A stretch of DNA of 21,244 nucleotides, taken from assembly GCA_023392995.1 (NCBI GenBank), contig JAEWMZ010000359.1, forward strand, positions 1 to 21,244, in the 5' to 3' direction. Within the stretch, counting starts at the first letter, position 1; the number at the start of each line of letters is the position of its first letter. The DNA is from Bacillota bacterium. Its GTDB lineage: Bacteria; Bacillota; Clostridia; Lachnospirales; Lachnospiraceae. Both the position numbers and the translations under genes were made by a program. The notes under the pieces are model-generated. The model did no database searches. It saw only the letters and a program-made list of their open reading frames with translations, and was not told the DNA's origin. Positions 1-7,796 of this stretch are shown piece after piece.

Positions 1-38
1 AAAAGAGCAGTCATGAATACTAGAAGAGCTGTTCGAAG

Positions 39-88
39 TAATACAGCAAATATGATGTATTGACAATACAACATATTTGCTGTATTAT
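39..88 (+). promoter_or_regulatory. Promoter inside a 49-bp near-perfect palindrome
   Basis: A -35 box TTGACA (60-65) and a -10 box TATTAT (83-88) are separated by exactly 17 bp. Bases 39-62 pair with 64-87 around the centre base 63, with a single mismatch (55/71). The palindrome therefore covers the -35 box and most of the -10 box, as expected for an operator bound by a dimeric repressor such as a HigA-type antitoxin. The toxin gene starts 48 bp downstream. As RNA it would form a 24-bp hairpin, so termination of an upstream gene is an alternative reading. The promoter geometry is seen directly; the operator role is inference. Confidence 0.7.
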
Positions 89-135
89 AAATATATTCAT
101 TCACACTATTACTATTAGCTGAGATGAGGTGATAT

Positions 136-474
136 ATGAAAGTACAGTCTTATTATAGCCAAAGTGGCACAGATTTGATTGAAAAGTACATTGAGAGCTT
201 AACTTTAGAAGAACAAGTTGATGCTTATGATGTGCTTAAGCAATTAGAAGATGGCAACACGGACACCTTAATAATTAAAAAATGGGAAGGTAAGATTCGT
301 GAAGTTTATTTTTTTAAACACAATAGAATTTTCTATGTGGTTGCTGATGAAGAAAATATTTATTTGTTGCACGCTTGTAGAAAACAGAAAAACAAAACTG
401 AGAAAAATGATTGTAAAGTAATAATTTCAAGGGCAAAAGAATTGTCAAAAGCAATTGGCAAGAAGATAATATGA
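136..474 (+). CDS. HigB/RelE-type toxin (phage Gp49-like family)
   Basis: This 112-residue protein resembles the HigB/Gp49-like branch of the RelE superfamily, whose members cleave mRNA on the ribosome. The supporting pattern is an N-terminal helical part, a central stretch with KKWEGKIREVYFF and RIFYVV strands, then a LLHACRKQKNKTEKND segment and a C-terminal lysine-rich helix ending IGKKII. The HxxxKKxxKT-like arrangement after a hydrophobic strand is typical of this family. GAGATGAGGTGAT before the ATG gives a ribosome site (GAGGTGA, about 4-5 nt spacing). The partner antitoxin lies downstream but 264 bp away, which is unusual for a HigBA pair. The promoter-palindrome upstream fits autoregulation. 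Active-site residues were not verified, so activity is inferred from family resemblance. Confidence 0.75.
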   Translation: MKVQSYYSQSGTDLIEKYIESLTLEEQVDAYDVLKQLEDGNTDTLIIKKWEGKIREVYFFKHNRIFYVVADEENIYLLHACRKQKNKTEKNDCKVIISRAKELSKAIGKKII

Positions 475-738
475 TATTGATGATATGAATAAGTGATGTG
501 CATTTGTAATATAAAACAATATAACAATCAAATAATAAGACTAATTGATAAAATATAGAATGGAAAATATATTAAACTAAATTACTAATTAAAAATGAAA
601 ATAATATTATAAAATATAAATAATACAACTAATAACAATACTATATAACATGAGAGATAAATATAAAAGTGAAAATAGAGAATATTAAAATTACAATAAC
701 TAATTTAATAGATAAGCCTTTTGAAAGGAGTGTGTATT
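475..738. other. AT-rich gap between toxin and antitoxin genes
   Basis: These 264 bp are extremely AT-rich and contain no reading frame I can support. A promoter-like pair TTGATA (545-550) and TATATT (568-573) with a 17-bp spacer could drive the antitoxin gene separately, but such matches are frequent in sequence of this composition. Confidence 0.4.
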
Positions 739-1029
739 ATGCCGTTTAAACAAATAAATGTGAAAGAGAAAATTTTAGAGAAGGCAGCTAATGACGCCGA
801 GTTTAAAATAGCTTGGGAAAATAGTAGGAATGAATATCAGTTATTGCATGATGTCACACATATAAGAAAAGAGTTGAATCTAACTCAGAAAGAACTTGCC
901 ATTATTTCAAAAAGTACGCAACAGGAAATTTCTAGATTAGAAAAAAGGGAACATAGTCCAGCATTAAAAACAATCTGCAGAATAGCGAATAGTATGGGCT
1001 ATGAATTAGTTTTACGAAAAAAAGTATAG
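739..1029 (+). CDS. HigA-like XRE-family antitoxin
   Basis: The start is taken at ATG 739 because GAAAGGAG (723-730) sits 8 nt upstream; an earlier in-frame TTG at 721 lacks a ribosome site. The product has 96 residues. An XRE-type helix-turn-helix occupies roughly residues 40-92: IRKELNLTQKELAIISKSTQ for helices 1-2, then QEISRLEKREHSPALKTICRIA for the recognition helix and helix 4. It ends in GYELVLRKKV, the usual C-terminal strand of HigA antitoxins. It likely binds the upstream toxin and represses the toxin promoter at the palindrome centred on base 63. The stop codon lies 13 bp before the first REP-like repeat. Confidence 0.8.
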   Translation: MPFKQINVKEKILEKAANDAEFKIAWENSRNEYQLLHDVTHIRKELNLTQKELAIISKSTQQEISRLEKREHSPALKTICRIANSMGYELVLRKKV

Positions 1030-1042
1030 AAAAAGTGACAAA

Positions 1043-1070
1043 TGCCTGTCACCATGAACACTATACAACG
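1043..1070 (+). repeat. REP-like repeat, copy 1 (divergent)
   Basis: The core TGCCTGTCACC (1043-1053) is followed by ATGAACAC and a diverged tail ending AACG (1067-1070). It matches the six-copy family whose consensus is GGTGCCTGTCACC then ATGAACAAATTGTGAACG. The first G of the core is changed to A. It lies between the antitoxin stop codon and a truncated DUF3990 gene, so it marks the truncation junction. Confidence 0.7.
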
Positions 1071-1129
1071 CTTTTTGCTCTGAAAGGGCATTAGAAAGTC
1101 TGAAATATAAAGGACATTTTGAAGGATAG
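1067..1129 (+). pseudogene. 3' remnant of a DUF3990 gene
   Basis: Read in the frame ending at TAG 1127-1129, this stretch gives AFCSERALESLKYKGHFEG after a short ambiguous start. It matches the C-terminal pattern TFATREALGFIKYLG of the intact DUF3990 protein encoded at 18092-18595. Everything upstream of this tail is gone and the REP-like copy 1 stands in its place. The stop codon directly abuts the GTG of the following small gene, the same tight coupling as in the intact module. Confidence 0.6.
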
Positions 1130-1366
1130 GTGAAGATAGAACATTATTTAATACGTGCAACGATTATTCCGTCCATAATTACTATGATAATGGAGGGCTA
1201 TTCGCTAAATGATAAAGAAGCATTAGAAGCCTTTTATACTTCTGCTACAGGAGCTTCTCTGGCGGATGATGAAACAGGTCTGTATGGTCAGTCACCATTA
1301 TATATTTACGGGCTATATTTAAATGAAATGGGAGAAAGACCACCAATGCATGACACCACGCGATAA
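1130..1366 (+). CDS. Small family-B protein, orphaned partner of a lost DUF3990 gene
   Basis: This 78-residue protein starts at GTG immediately after the remnant stop codon, with GAAGG (1121-1125) as ribosome site. It aligns by eye with the family-B protein at 18592-18831: ALEAFYTSATGASLADDETGLYGQSP corresponds to ALNVLYRSELYRQLERDETK followed by LWHLSVP, and both continue with a Tyr and acidic C-terminal helix. Its length matches the intact homologue (78 against 79 residues), so it is probably complete although the upstream putative toxin gene is destroyed. The function is unknown; an antitoxin or accessory role is inferred only from position. A terminator follows 10 bp downstream. Confidence 0.65.
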   Translation: MKIEHYLIRATIIPSIITMIMEGYSLNDKEALEAFYTSATGASLADDETGLYGQSPLYIYGLYLNEMGERPPMHDTTR

Positions 1367-1376
1367 CGAAACAAAG

Positions 1377-1414
1377 AATGAGCAGAGATGTAGTAGAGTT
1401 TCTGCTCATTTTGT
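1377..1414 (+). terminator. Rho-independent terminator
   Basis: A 10-bp stem AATGAGCAGA (1377-1386) / TCTGCTCATT (1401-1410) with a 14-nt loop is followed by TTGTTTGT. It closes the family-B transcript. Confidence 0.75.
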
Positions 1415-1514
1415 TTGTATTGTAATAACAAGTGGTTTTTGGACGTGAAGAGCAATCTTCATATATCCATTCCTTTGGTGTGAATATTATAGGGTTATAA
1501 CCCGATAAAATACC

Positions 1515-1543
1515 TTGATAATATATACAATTATGGGTATAAT
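1515..1543 (+). promoter_or_regulatory. Sigma-A-type promoter for the ATPase gene
   Basis: TTGATA (1515-1520) and a perfect TATAAT (1538-1543) are spaced by exactly 17 bp. The ATG lies 20 bp after the -10 box, leaving a very short leader with an AGAGGTG ribosome site. Confidence 0.75.
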
Positions 1544-1563
1544 TCATATAAGAGGTGATTGAT

Positions 1564-2775
1564 ATGATTAAAAGACCAATTTATATGGAGAAGATACTGC
1601 CGTTTATTGATACTCCATTTACTAAAATACTGACAGGGATCAGAAGATGTGGAAAGTCCACAATTCTTTTAATGCTTATGGAAGAATTAAAGGAGCGTGG
1701 AATTTTACAGGAACAGATACTTTCTTATAATTTTGACTCATTACAGTATGATGAGATTGATACAGCAGGAAAACTTTATAATGAAATCAAAGCCCATCTA
1801 TATAAAGGCGGGAAGACCTATCTGTTTTTGGATGAAGTTCAGGAAGTAAAAGAGTGGGAGAAAGCAGTTAATTCTTTCATGGTGGATTTTGACGTAGACA
1901 TTTATGTGACTGGTTCGAACTCCAGAATGATGTCATCGGAAATTTCAACTCATCTGACAGGTAGATATGTATCATTTCAAGTATTTCCATTGACATTTGC
2001 AGAGTACTTAATGTTCCGTAAGGAATATGAAGAAGTTGGAGCTATCCCCGCGGAATTTGCCAGATATTTAAGATATGGTGGTTTTCCGGCAATTCAGCTG
2101 AAAGAATATGGACAGGATGAGGCATATACGGTAATAAGAGACATTTACAATTCTACGATATTTACAGATATCGTTAAGAGAAATCAGATTCGAAAGGTGG
2201 ACCTACTAGAAAGGGTGGTAAAATATACTTTTTCTAATGTTGGGCAGACATTTTCCGCATTATCGCTTTCTAAATATCTAAAAAGTGAGAACCGTTCCAT
2301 GGATCCGGAAACGGTATATAGCTATCTGAATAAGTTGGAGAATGCATATATTCTGAATCGCTGCTCCAGATATGATATCAAAGGGAAAGAAATTTTAAAA
2401 ACCCAGGAGAAATTTTACCTAACAGATACCGCATTGCGTTATAGTGTTATGGGATATGATTCGGATACGGTAGCAAATATGCTGGAAAATGTTGTTTATC
2501 TTGAACTTCGTGTACGTGGATATGATGTATATGTAGGTAAGCTAGATAATACGGAAGTTGATTTCGTGGCTACAAAGCATGATGAGAAAATATATATACA
2601 GGTGTCGGAGAGAATAGAACGAGAAGAAACTAGGAAGCGAGAATATGGTAATCTGCTTTCTATTTCTGATAACTATCCGAAATACGTGTTGCGAGCAGAT
2701 GAACTTACTGGTGGCAATTATGAGGGGATAAAGACGATGCATGTGGCTGATTTTCTTTTAAAGCAAGAGTATTAA
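1564..2775 (+). CDS. AAA-family ATPase with DUF4143 domain
   Basis: The start is ATG 1564, with AGAGGTG 6 nt upstream; a GTG at 1555 lies within that ribosome site. The 403-residue product has a Walker A motif GIRRCGKST (residues 25-33) and a Walker B motif YLFLDEVQE (D90, E91). A sensor-like VTGSNSRM segment follows, then FPLTFAEYL, all typical of the AAA_14/DUF4143 ATPases common in Bacteroides and Clostridia. Near the C-terminus, TEVDFVA and KIYIQV resemble a PD-(D/E)XK nuclease-like core that many family members carry. The cellular role of these proteins is not established. The gene is monocistronic, with its own promoter, and ends 14 bp before REP-like copy 2. No membrane segments are visible. 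Confidence 0.85.
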   Translation: MIKRPIYMEKILPFIDTPFTKILTGIRRCGKSTILLMLMEELKERGILQEQILSYNFDSLQYDEIDTAGKLYNEIKAHLYKGGKTYLFLDEVQEVKEWEKAVNSFMVDFDVDIYVTGSNSRMMSSEISTHLTGRYVSFQVFPLTFAEYLMFRKEYEEVGAIPAEFARYLRYGGFPAIQLKEYGQDEAYTVIRDIYNSTIFTDIVKRNQIRKVDLLERVVKYTFSNVGQTFSALSLSKYLKSENRSMDPETVYSYLNKLENAYILNRCSRYDIKGKEILKTQEKFYLTDTALRYSVMGYDSDTVANMLENVVYLELRVRGYDVYVGKLDNTEVDFVATKHDEKIYIQVSERIEREETRKREYGNLLSISDNYPKYVLRADELTGGNYEGIKTMHVADFLLKQEY

Positions 2776-2789
2776 TGAATCTCGAACAA

Positions 2790-2821
2790 GGTGCCTGTCA
2801 CCGTGAACAAATTGTGAACGG
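2790..2821 (+). repeat. REP-like repeat, copy 2
   Basis: GGTGCCTGTCACC (2790-2802) is followed by GTGAACAAATTGTGAACG. It lies between the convergent ends of the ATPase and histidine-kinase genes, whose stop codons are 14 bp and 5 bp away. The core can fold as GGTG-CCTGT-CACC. Confidence 0.85.
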
Positions 2822-2825
2822 ATTC

Positions 2826-4583
2826 CTACACTCCATCCCCCTCCCGAAACGGAACAGTAATACTGCAAGTCGTCCCATAACCCAGCGAGCTGGAGATATC
2901 AAATGAAAAATCCTCCTGATAAATAAACCCAAGCCGCTGATACACATTAGACAGACCAATATGTGTCCGGTCTACATCCGGGCTTTTAAATTCATGCTCT
3001 TTAAAATATTCTAATTTCTCCGGAGGAATTCCTTTCCCGTCATCACTGATCTCTATAATGATCTTATCCTTAATGGAATAGATCGAAATATCAATATTAC
3101 CCTGAAAGATCCCATCTTCATTTGACAAACCATGATAAAAAGAGTTTTCTACGATTGGCAGCAGCAGATTCTTTGGAATTTTATGATGTAAAAGTGTTGA
3201 ATCAGCATTTATGTCAACATAGATATGGTTTTGATAGCGGTATTTCATAATTGTGCAGTATTGCTTAATGGTATCGATTTCGTTCTCGATATCATCAAAA
3301 ATCGTTGCTTTCACACTAAAGCGCTCTCTTAATATCTTTGATAAAGCAGTGTTAATCGCAAGAATATCCTCTTGCCCATATTGGCGTGCCAGTATATTAA
3401 TAATGTTAAGCGTATTGTAAATAAAATGCGGGTCAATTTGTGTTGCAAGCAGAGAGTACTGGGTCACACAATTTTGCCGTTCCTGCTGTTTAATATCTTC
3501 AATCTGCCCGTTAATCTTTTCAATCATCTTATCTACGGAAGTACTAAGAATTTCTATTTCATCCCCTGTTTTTATACTGGTTTTTATATCCTGTCCCGCG
3601 GAATATTGAGAGATTTGATTGGTTAGAACAGAGAGCGGTTCTAAATATTGATTATTCAGGGACACGATGAGCTTATTGAAAAACAACGGAATCAGAAGAA
3701 AGCACAACAAAAGGATACCTACAATGGGATAGAGGCTGGAGAAGAATTCAAGCCAGGACATATAAGTGATAATTGTCCAGCCAAAATAACTGATATTCTT
3801 AAAGTAATAGATGCCCTTCCACGTAAAGATCTGCCCCTTTTGAGCGTAAATACTGGCGATAATATCCTTGGAATAAGGATTCTCCTGCTCGCCTAGAGAA
3901 CGGTAAATCGCATCCTTTCTGCGATTTATGATGGAGTAGGAGTTAAAGGAATGGGCTTGAATTGACTCACAGTTGGCAATTAGATTATCCACATTATAAA
4001 ACAAAGTAAAGATATATTGCATACCATTTTTTTTGATGCTTTTCGCGGAAAAGATGGTATTTCCAAAATCCGAGGCGTACTCATCGGAGGCAAAATCCTC
4101 AGGAGTAAAGATTCGTGAATAATAATGATAGTATTTTGATTCCTTTAATTCCTGGTAGTACGGATCTTGCTGGCATATATCAGAAGCCGGACTGGCTCCG
4201 TTGGAGAAGGAACTAAGCAGGGTTCCGCCGGGAGCTTCAATCATACAATAATGCACCTGGCGAAAGGAGGCAATATATTGCTGCAATTCCTGTTCAATCA
4301 GGGCGGAGGTCTTGGCAGAGGGCTGTTTATTCTCCTTTAGTAACCGGGAAATCTCAGAATCGGACACCAGGGAACTCATTTGTGATTCGATGGAATTCAG
4401 GGTCTGTTCGTATTGGGTAGCGATAAAATTGGTGTTTTCCTCATTTTTGCTATTTTCATAGACACTTAGTACCGGACAAATGGTAACAATTAAGAAAAGA
4501 AAGAACAGAATCATTAACAAGTAGTACTTCCGGAGAACCTCCTTAGTAAGGCGCTTTGTTAAGGTACTGGTATAAGTGGTCAT
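2826..4583 (-). CDS. YesM-type sensor histidine kinase
   Basis: The chosen start is the ATG at 4583, preceded by TTGGAG at 9-nt spacing and 4 nt after the response-regulator stop; a TTG at 4598 is possible but would use the ribosome site itself. The 585-residue protein has a first membrane segment at about 20-40, a long extracellular sensor region, a second membrane segment at about 284-303, a HAMP-like linker to about 360, and a His_kinase domain. That domain shows QIDPHFIYNTLN with the phospho-acceptor His near residue 386, LLPIVENSFYHGL as N-box and DDGKGIPPEKL plus GIGLSN-like HIGLSNV as G-boxes. This architecture defines LytS/YesM-like kinases, which usually sense carbohydrates directly or through a binding protein. 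It is translated in an operon with the upstream regulator gene and most likely controls the divergent transporter operon. Confidence 0.9.
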   Translation of the reverse strand: MTTYTSTLTKRLTKEVLRKYYLLMILFFLFLIVTICPVLSVYENSKNEENTNFIATQYEQTLNSIESQMSSLVSDSEISRLLKENKQPSAKTSALIEQELQQYIASFRQVHYCMIEAPGGTLLSSFSNGASPASDICQQDPYYQELKESKYYHYYSRIFTPEDFASDEYASDFGNTIFSAKSIKKNGMQYIFTLFYNVDNLIANCESIQAHSFNSYSIINRRKDAIYRSLGEQENPYSKDIIASIYAQKGQIFTWKGIYYFKNISYFGWTIITYMSWLEFFSSLYPIVGILLLCFLLIPLFFNKLIVSLNNQYLEPLSVLTNQISQYSAGQDIKTSIKTGDEIEILSTSVDKMIEKINGQIEDIKQQERQNCVTQYSLLATQIDPHFIYNTLNIINILARQYGQEDILAINTALSKILRERFSVKATIFDDIENEIDTIKQYCTIMKYRYQNHIYVDINADSTLLHHKIPKNLLLPIVENSFYHGLSNEDGIFQGNIDISIYSIKDKIIIEISDDGKGIPPEKLEYFKEHEFKSPDVDRTHIGLSNVYQRLGFIYQEDFSFDISSSLGYGTTCSITVPFREGDGV

Positions 4584-4587
4584 AGTT

Positions 4588-6090
4588 TTATTCTCCAATG
4601 GTAATTGTGGTAATAGAAGATTGTCTGTAATCCAGAGGCTTTTTTCCTGTTTTGTGTAAGAAGATCTGGCTGAAATATTGGGAGGAATTATATCCTACCG
4701 CGGAAGCGATCTCATATATTTTTTTATTGGAATTTAGCAGGAACCAGGTGGCACGCTGTACACGGTAATCAGTGATATATTCCACCAGTGTTTTTCCGGT
4801 TTCCTTTTTAAATAATACACTGAGGCGACCGCAGCTGATCCCAAGCTGATCGGCAATGGATTCCGTTGATAGAGCGGAGTCGGCATAATTAGCTTCAATA
4901 TAATGAATGGCTTTGTTAATATGTGCGGAATAAACCGGAGCGGATTCATAGTGCTGCTTTTGCAATTTATGAAAAGCATTAAGAACAAAGCTGCAAAAAC
5001 CATCATAGCCGGTAAAGGTAGCATCCGTAAAGCCCTTTTGACCCAGTAGAGCCTTGGTATAATGATATAGGGAAACAAAGGGCTCAATGCGCTCACAGGA
5101 ATACAGCTGATCCAAAAACTCTTTGATCGCCTGTTCAGAGGAGGACTTTGAATACAACTGCATGAGAGCCGCGGCTTCGATGGAGACGGGCTCGCTATAC
5201 CGATGCTCTGCCTTGGCAGCAAGCTCCTCCAGGGCGATCAAAGAGGCTTCGGAAAATAGCAGCTTAAAATTACATACATCGATCGTTTCCTCATACAATA
5301 TTCGAAACTGCTTAATGTTGCAAGGACTATTCGTATAAAAAATCTTTGCAGCATTGCCAAGCAGGGGTAATGCTTCGCGGAGGGCATGGACAGGCAGCCT
5401 TGACATAGAAGAGGTCTTTGCCGGAAGATATCCCACAACCACATAATGGTCATTTGCAAAGATCAGATCCCGGTCACTCAAGTGCAAAACCTTGGATAGG
5501 TTTTCTATGGTTTGCCAGGAAGCTAATTTGGATGGATGCTGGTTAAATACCTGATCGTGGTAAGCTTCGGACCAACCAATAAAATAAAAGCAGTATTTTT
5601 TAAGAAGGATGGAATCAACAATCGTACTCGAGATATCACGGTGCTTCATGTATTCCTGCAAGAGCAGCTGCTGATGAAGGAAAAGTGTCTTTTGCTCATG
5701 CTCCAGTTTGCTGGATATCTCCTGCAGCAGGGTGGTCAGGAGTGTGGGCGTCAGCTCCAGCTTTAAGAGATAATTGGTGACTCCCAGGCTCATCGCTGAT
5801 TTGGCATAATCGAATTCATCGTAGGAAGATAAGATTAGGAATTCAGCTTTTGGATCAATGCTCTTGATTGCTTTGATCAGATCAATTCCGTTCATAATAG
5901 GCATAATCACATCCGTGATAATGATTTGCGGGTGAAAGGTTTTATAGAGAGAGAAAGCCTGCTTCCCATGCTTGGCGGTGCCTACAATCTGAAAGCCTTC
6001 CTTCTCCCATTCAATGGCTCTCATTAGGTCGTCAAGAACCAACTGGTCATCATCTACAAGAAGCACTTTGATTTTACGGTTTTGTTTCAT
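4588..6090 (-). CDS. YesN-type response regulator with AraC DNA-binding domain
   Basis: The start is ATG 6090: AAGGAG lies 8 nt upstream, whereas the ATG at 6096 would be only 2 nt from it. The 500-residue protein begins with a receiver domain (LLVDDDQLV acidic pocket D13-D15, phospho-acceptor D60 in IIITDVIMP, and conserved LSSYDEFDYAKSAM). A central region of about 250 residues has no recognised fold by eye. The protein ends with two AraC-type helix-turn-helix motifs (ALSTESIADQLGISCGRLSVLFKK and KIYEIASAVGYNSSQYFSQIF). It is first in a two-gene operon with the kinase and divergent from the sugar transporter operon, the usual layout of YesN/YesM control of carbohydrate uptake. Confidence 0.92.
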   Translation of the reverse strand: MKQNRKIKVLLVDDDQLVLDDLMRAIEWEKEGFQIVGTAKHGKQAFSLYKTFHPQIIITDVIMPIMNGIDLIKAIKSIDPKAEFLILSSYDEFDYAKSAMSLGVTNYLLKLELTPTLLTTLLQEISSKLEHEQKTLFLHQQLLLQEYMKHRDISSTIVDSILLKKYCFYFIGWSEAYHDQVFNQHPSKLASWQTIENLSKVLHLSDRDLIFANDHYVVVGYLPAKTSSMSRLPVHALREALPLLGNAAKIFYTNSPCNIKQFRILYEETIDVCNFKLLFSEASLIALEELAAKAEHRYSEPVSIEAAALMQLYSKSSSEQAIKEFLDQLYSCERIEPFVSLYHYTKALLGQKGFTDATFTGYDGFCSFVLNAFHKLQKQHYESAPVYSAHINKAIHYIEANYADSALSTESIADQLGISCGRLSVLFKKETGKTLVEYITDYRVQRATWFLLNSNKKIYEIASAVGYNSSQYFSQIFLHKTGKKPLDYRQSSITTITIGE

Positions 6091-6096
6091 AAACAT

Positions 6097-6267
6097 TTCT
6101 CCTTACGGGTTTTAACAATATAATGATTATATCAAAATGTATAAAAAAATAAACTTAAATTATAAAATTATACAAAAAGTAAACAAAACATAAGAATACT
6201 TACATTGAATCTTCGACACATTTCGATAGAATATAGGTATACTAAATAAATGGGGAGGAGAGCTGAG
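6097..6267. promoter_or_regulatory. Divergent regulatory region
   Basis: This AT-rich region separates the regulator pair (minus strand) from the transporter operon (plus strand). A forward promoter candidate is TTGAAT (6205-6210) with TAGAAT (6227-6232), spacer 16 bp. It is imperfect, as expected for an activator-dependent promoter. On the minus strand a TATAAT (complement of 6126-6131) is visible but its -35 box is weak. No clear AraC-type binding repeat could be assigned. Confidence 0.45.
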
Positions 6268-7767
6268 ATGGAAGCAGAAAACTATTTGTTATCTGTTCAT
6301 AATATGAAGAAATCCTTTGGTGTCACAAAGGCGTTAAAGGGTGTTCCGCTGCAGCTGAAAAGCGGTGAGGTTCTGGGACTGATCGGAGAAAATGGTTCGG
6401 GAAAGTCAACATTAACTTCAATCATTGCCGGTATACAAGCAGCAGACAGCGGTGAAATCTTATTTCGCGGAGAGCCTTATTCTGTACAGAATAGTGTGGA
6501 AGCCAATGAAAAGGGTATCTGCATGATTCTTCAGGAAAAAGCGACCTTTGATAATCTATATGTTGCCCATAATGTGTTTGTTGGAAATGAAAAAAAGTTT
6601 AGCAGGTATGGGATACTAAATAACAAGCAGATCTTTGATCAGGCTCGTGAGGTATTAAAATCAATCGGAGTTACCGAGATTAATGTGAAGGACAAGATAA
6701 AGAACAGAAGCTTTGAGGATGGCAAGCTGGTGGAGCTTGCCAGGGCAGCCAATTTAAAGCCGCAGATCCTGATTGTCGATGAAACAACAACGGCCCTCAG
6801 TCAGAATGGCAGAGATATTCTGTATGCCATGATGGAGAACATGAAGAAAGAGGGAAAGAGTGTTATCTTCATCTCTCATGACATTGATGAAATGATGAGT
6901 AAATGTGATCGCTTAAGCATCCTGCGTGATGGAGACTATATCGGGACATTAGAACGATCTGAATATTCACCGGAGAAGATCAAAAGTCTTATGGTTGGAC
7001 GAACCATCACAGGCAGTTATTACAGAGAGGATACAAAGTCCTCTTATCAGGAGGAAGTCGTATTAAAAGCAGAAGGCATCACCACTTCGAATCTAAAGGA
7101 TGTATCCTTTGAGCTTCATAAGGGTGAGATCCTTGGCTTTGGGGGTCTGGCTGATAGCGGAATGCATGATATCGGAAAAGCTGCCTTTGGCGCCATACAT
7201 ATGAAAAAGGGCAGAGTAGTTGACGGTCAGCTGGAGGCTATTCATAGCCCAAGTGTTGCGATGAAAAAGAAAATCGCTTACATCGGTAAAAACAGAGATC
7301 AGGAATCCTTATTTATCAATTCACCGATTCGAGACAATGTGGCAATACCCTCTTATCAGAAGCTCGCGAAGAAATCCTTTATCTCGCCGGTAAAGGAACG
7401 TCAATTCGTGGAAGAGTGGACGGCAAAGCTGGATGTAAAGATGCAGAATATTGATCAATATGTTTCTGAATTATCAGGAGGGAATAAGCAGAAGGTTGCT
7501 ATTGCCAAATGGCTGGGCTTCGGTGCCGACATCTTTATTCTTGATTGTCCCACCAGAGGTATTGATATCGGTGTAAAGGCCAGTATCTATAAGCTCCTGA
7601 CAGATTTAAAGGATCAGGGAAAAAGTATTATTCTGATCTCGGAAGAGCTGCCGGAGGTCATTGGTATGTGTGACCGTGTAATTGTCCTGAAAAATGGGCA
7701 AAACAGTGGTGTTTTTAGCCGGGAAGAGGATCTGACGGAAAATAAATTGATTAATTATATGGTATAG
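6268..7767 (+). CDS. Ribose-type sugar ABC transporter, double ATPase subunit
   Basis: The start is ATG 6268, preceded by GGGGAGGAG at 7 nt; the ATG at 6250 overlaps that ribosome site. The 499-residue protein carries two nucleotide-binding domains in tandem, as in RbsA/MglA. Domain 1 has a canonical Walker A (GENGSGKST, 40-48), Q-loop Q89 and Walker B with D171-E172, but a degenerate signature (SFEDGKLVELARA). Domain 2 has a degenerate Walker A (about 291-304, GGLADSGMHDIGKA), a canonical LSGGNKQ signature (402-408) and Walker B FILDCPTRG, where the catalytic Glu is replaced by Cys427. The fold therefore has one complete composite ATP site and one degenerate one. It heads the operon with two permeases and a binding protein. 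Confidence 0.93.
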   Translation: MEAENYLLSVHNMKKSFGVTKALKGVPLQLKSGEVLGLIGENGSGKSTLTSIIAGIQAADSGEILFRGEPYSVQNSVEANEKGICMILQEKATFDNLYVAHNVFVGNEKKFSRYGILNNKQIFDQAREVLKSIGVTEINVKDKIKNRSFEDGKLVELARAANLKPQILIVDETTTALSQNGRDILYAMMENMKKEGKSVIFISHDIDEMMSKCDRLSILRDGDYIGTLERSEYSPEKIKSLMVGRTITGSYYREDTKSSYQEEVVLKAEGITTSNLKDVSFELHKGEILGFGGLADSGMHDIGKAAFGAIHMKKGRVVDGQLEAIHSPSVAMKKKIAYIGKNRDQESLFINSPIRDNVAIPSYQKLAKKSFISPVKERQFVEEWTAKLDVKMQNIDQYVSELSGGNKQKVAIAKWLGFGADIFILDCPTRGIDIGVKASIYKLLTDLKDQGKSIILISEELPEVIGMCDRVIVLKNGQNSGVFSREEDLTENKLINYMV

Positions 7768-7784
7768 CGTGTTACAACACGCGG
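7768..7784 (+). other. Small intercistronic hairpin
   Basis: GCGTGTT and AACACGC form a 7-bp stem with a 2-nt loop just after the ATPase stop codon and before the permease start. It may affect translation or RNA stability of the permease; the role is not shown. Confidence 0.35.
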
Positions 7785-7796
7785 ATGGGAATGAAT

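Noticed and set aside
1..63. Open frame from the window edge ending at TGA 61-63, possibly the end of an upstream gene
   Set aside because: Only 20 codons with no recognisable motif; an open stretch this short is expected by chance, and it runs into the promoter palindrome.
1245..1547. 100-codon minus-strand frame opposite the family-B gene and the ATPase promoter
   Set aside because: No ribosome site, odd composition, and it runs through a clear terminator and a promoter belonging to plus-strand genes.
3372..3896. Two plus-strand frames within the histidine-kinase gene
   Set aside because: Antisense shadows of a well-supported gene with conserved kinase motifs; no ribosome sites or recognisable domains.
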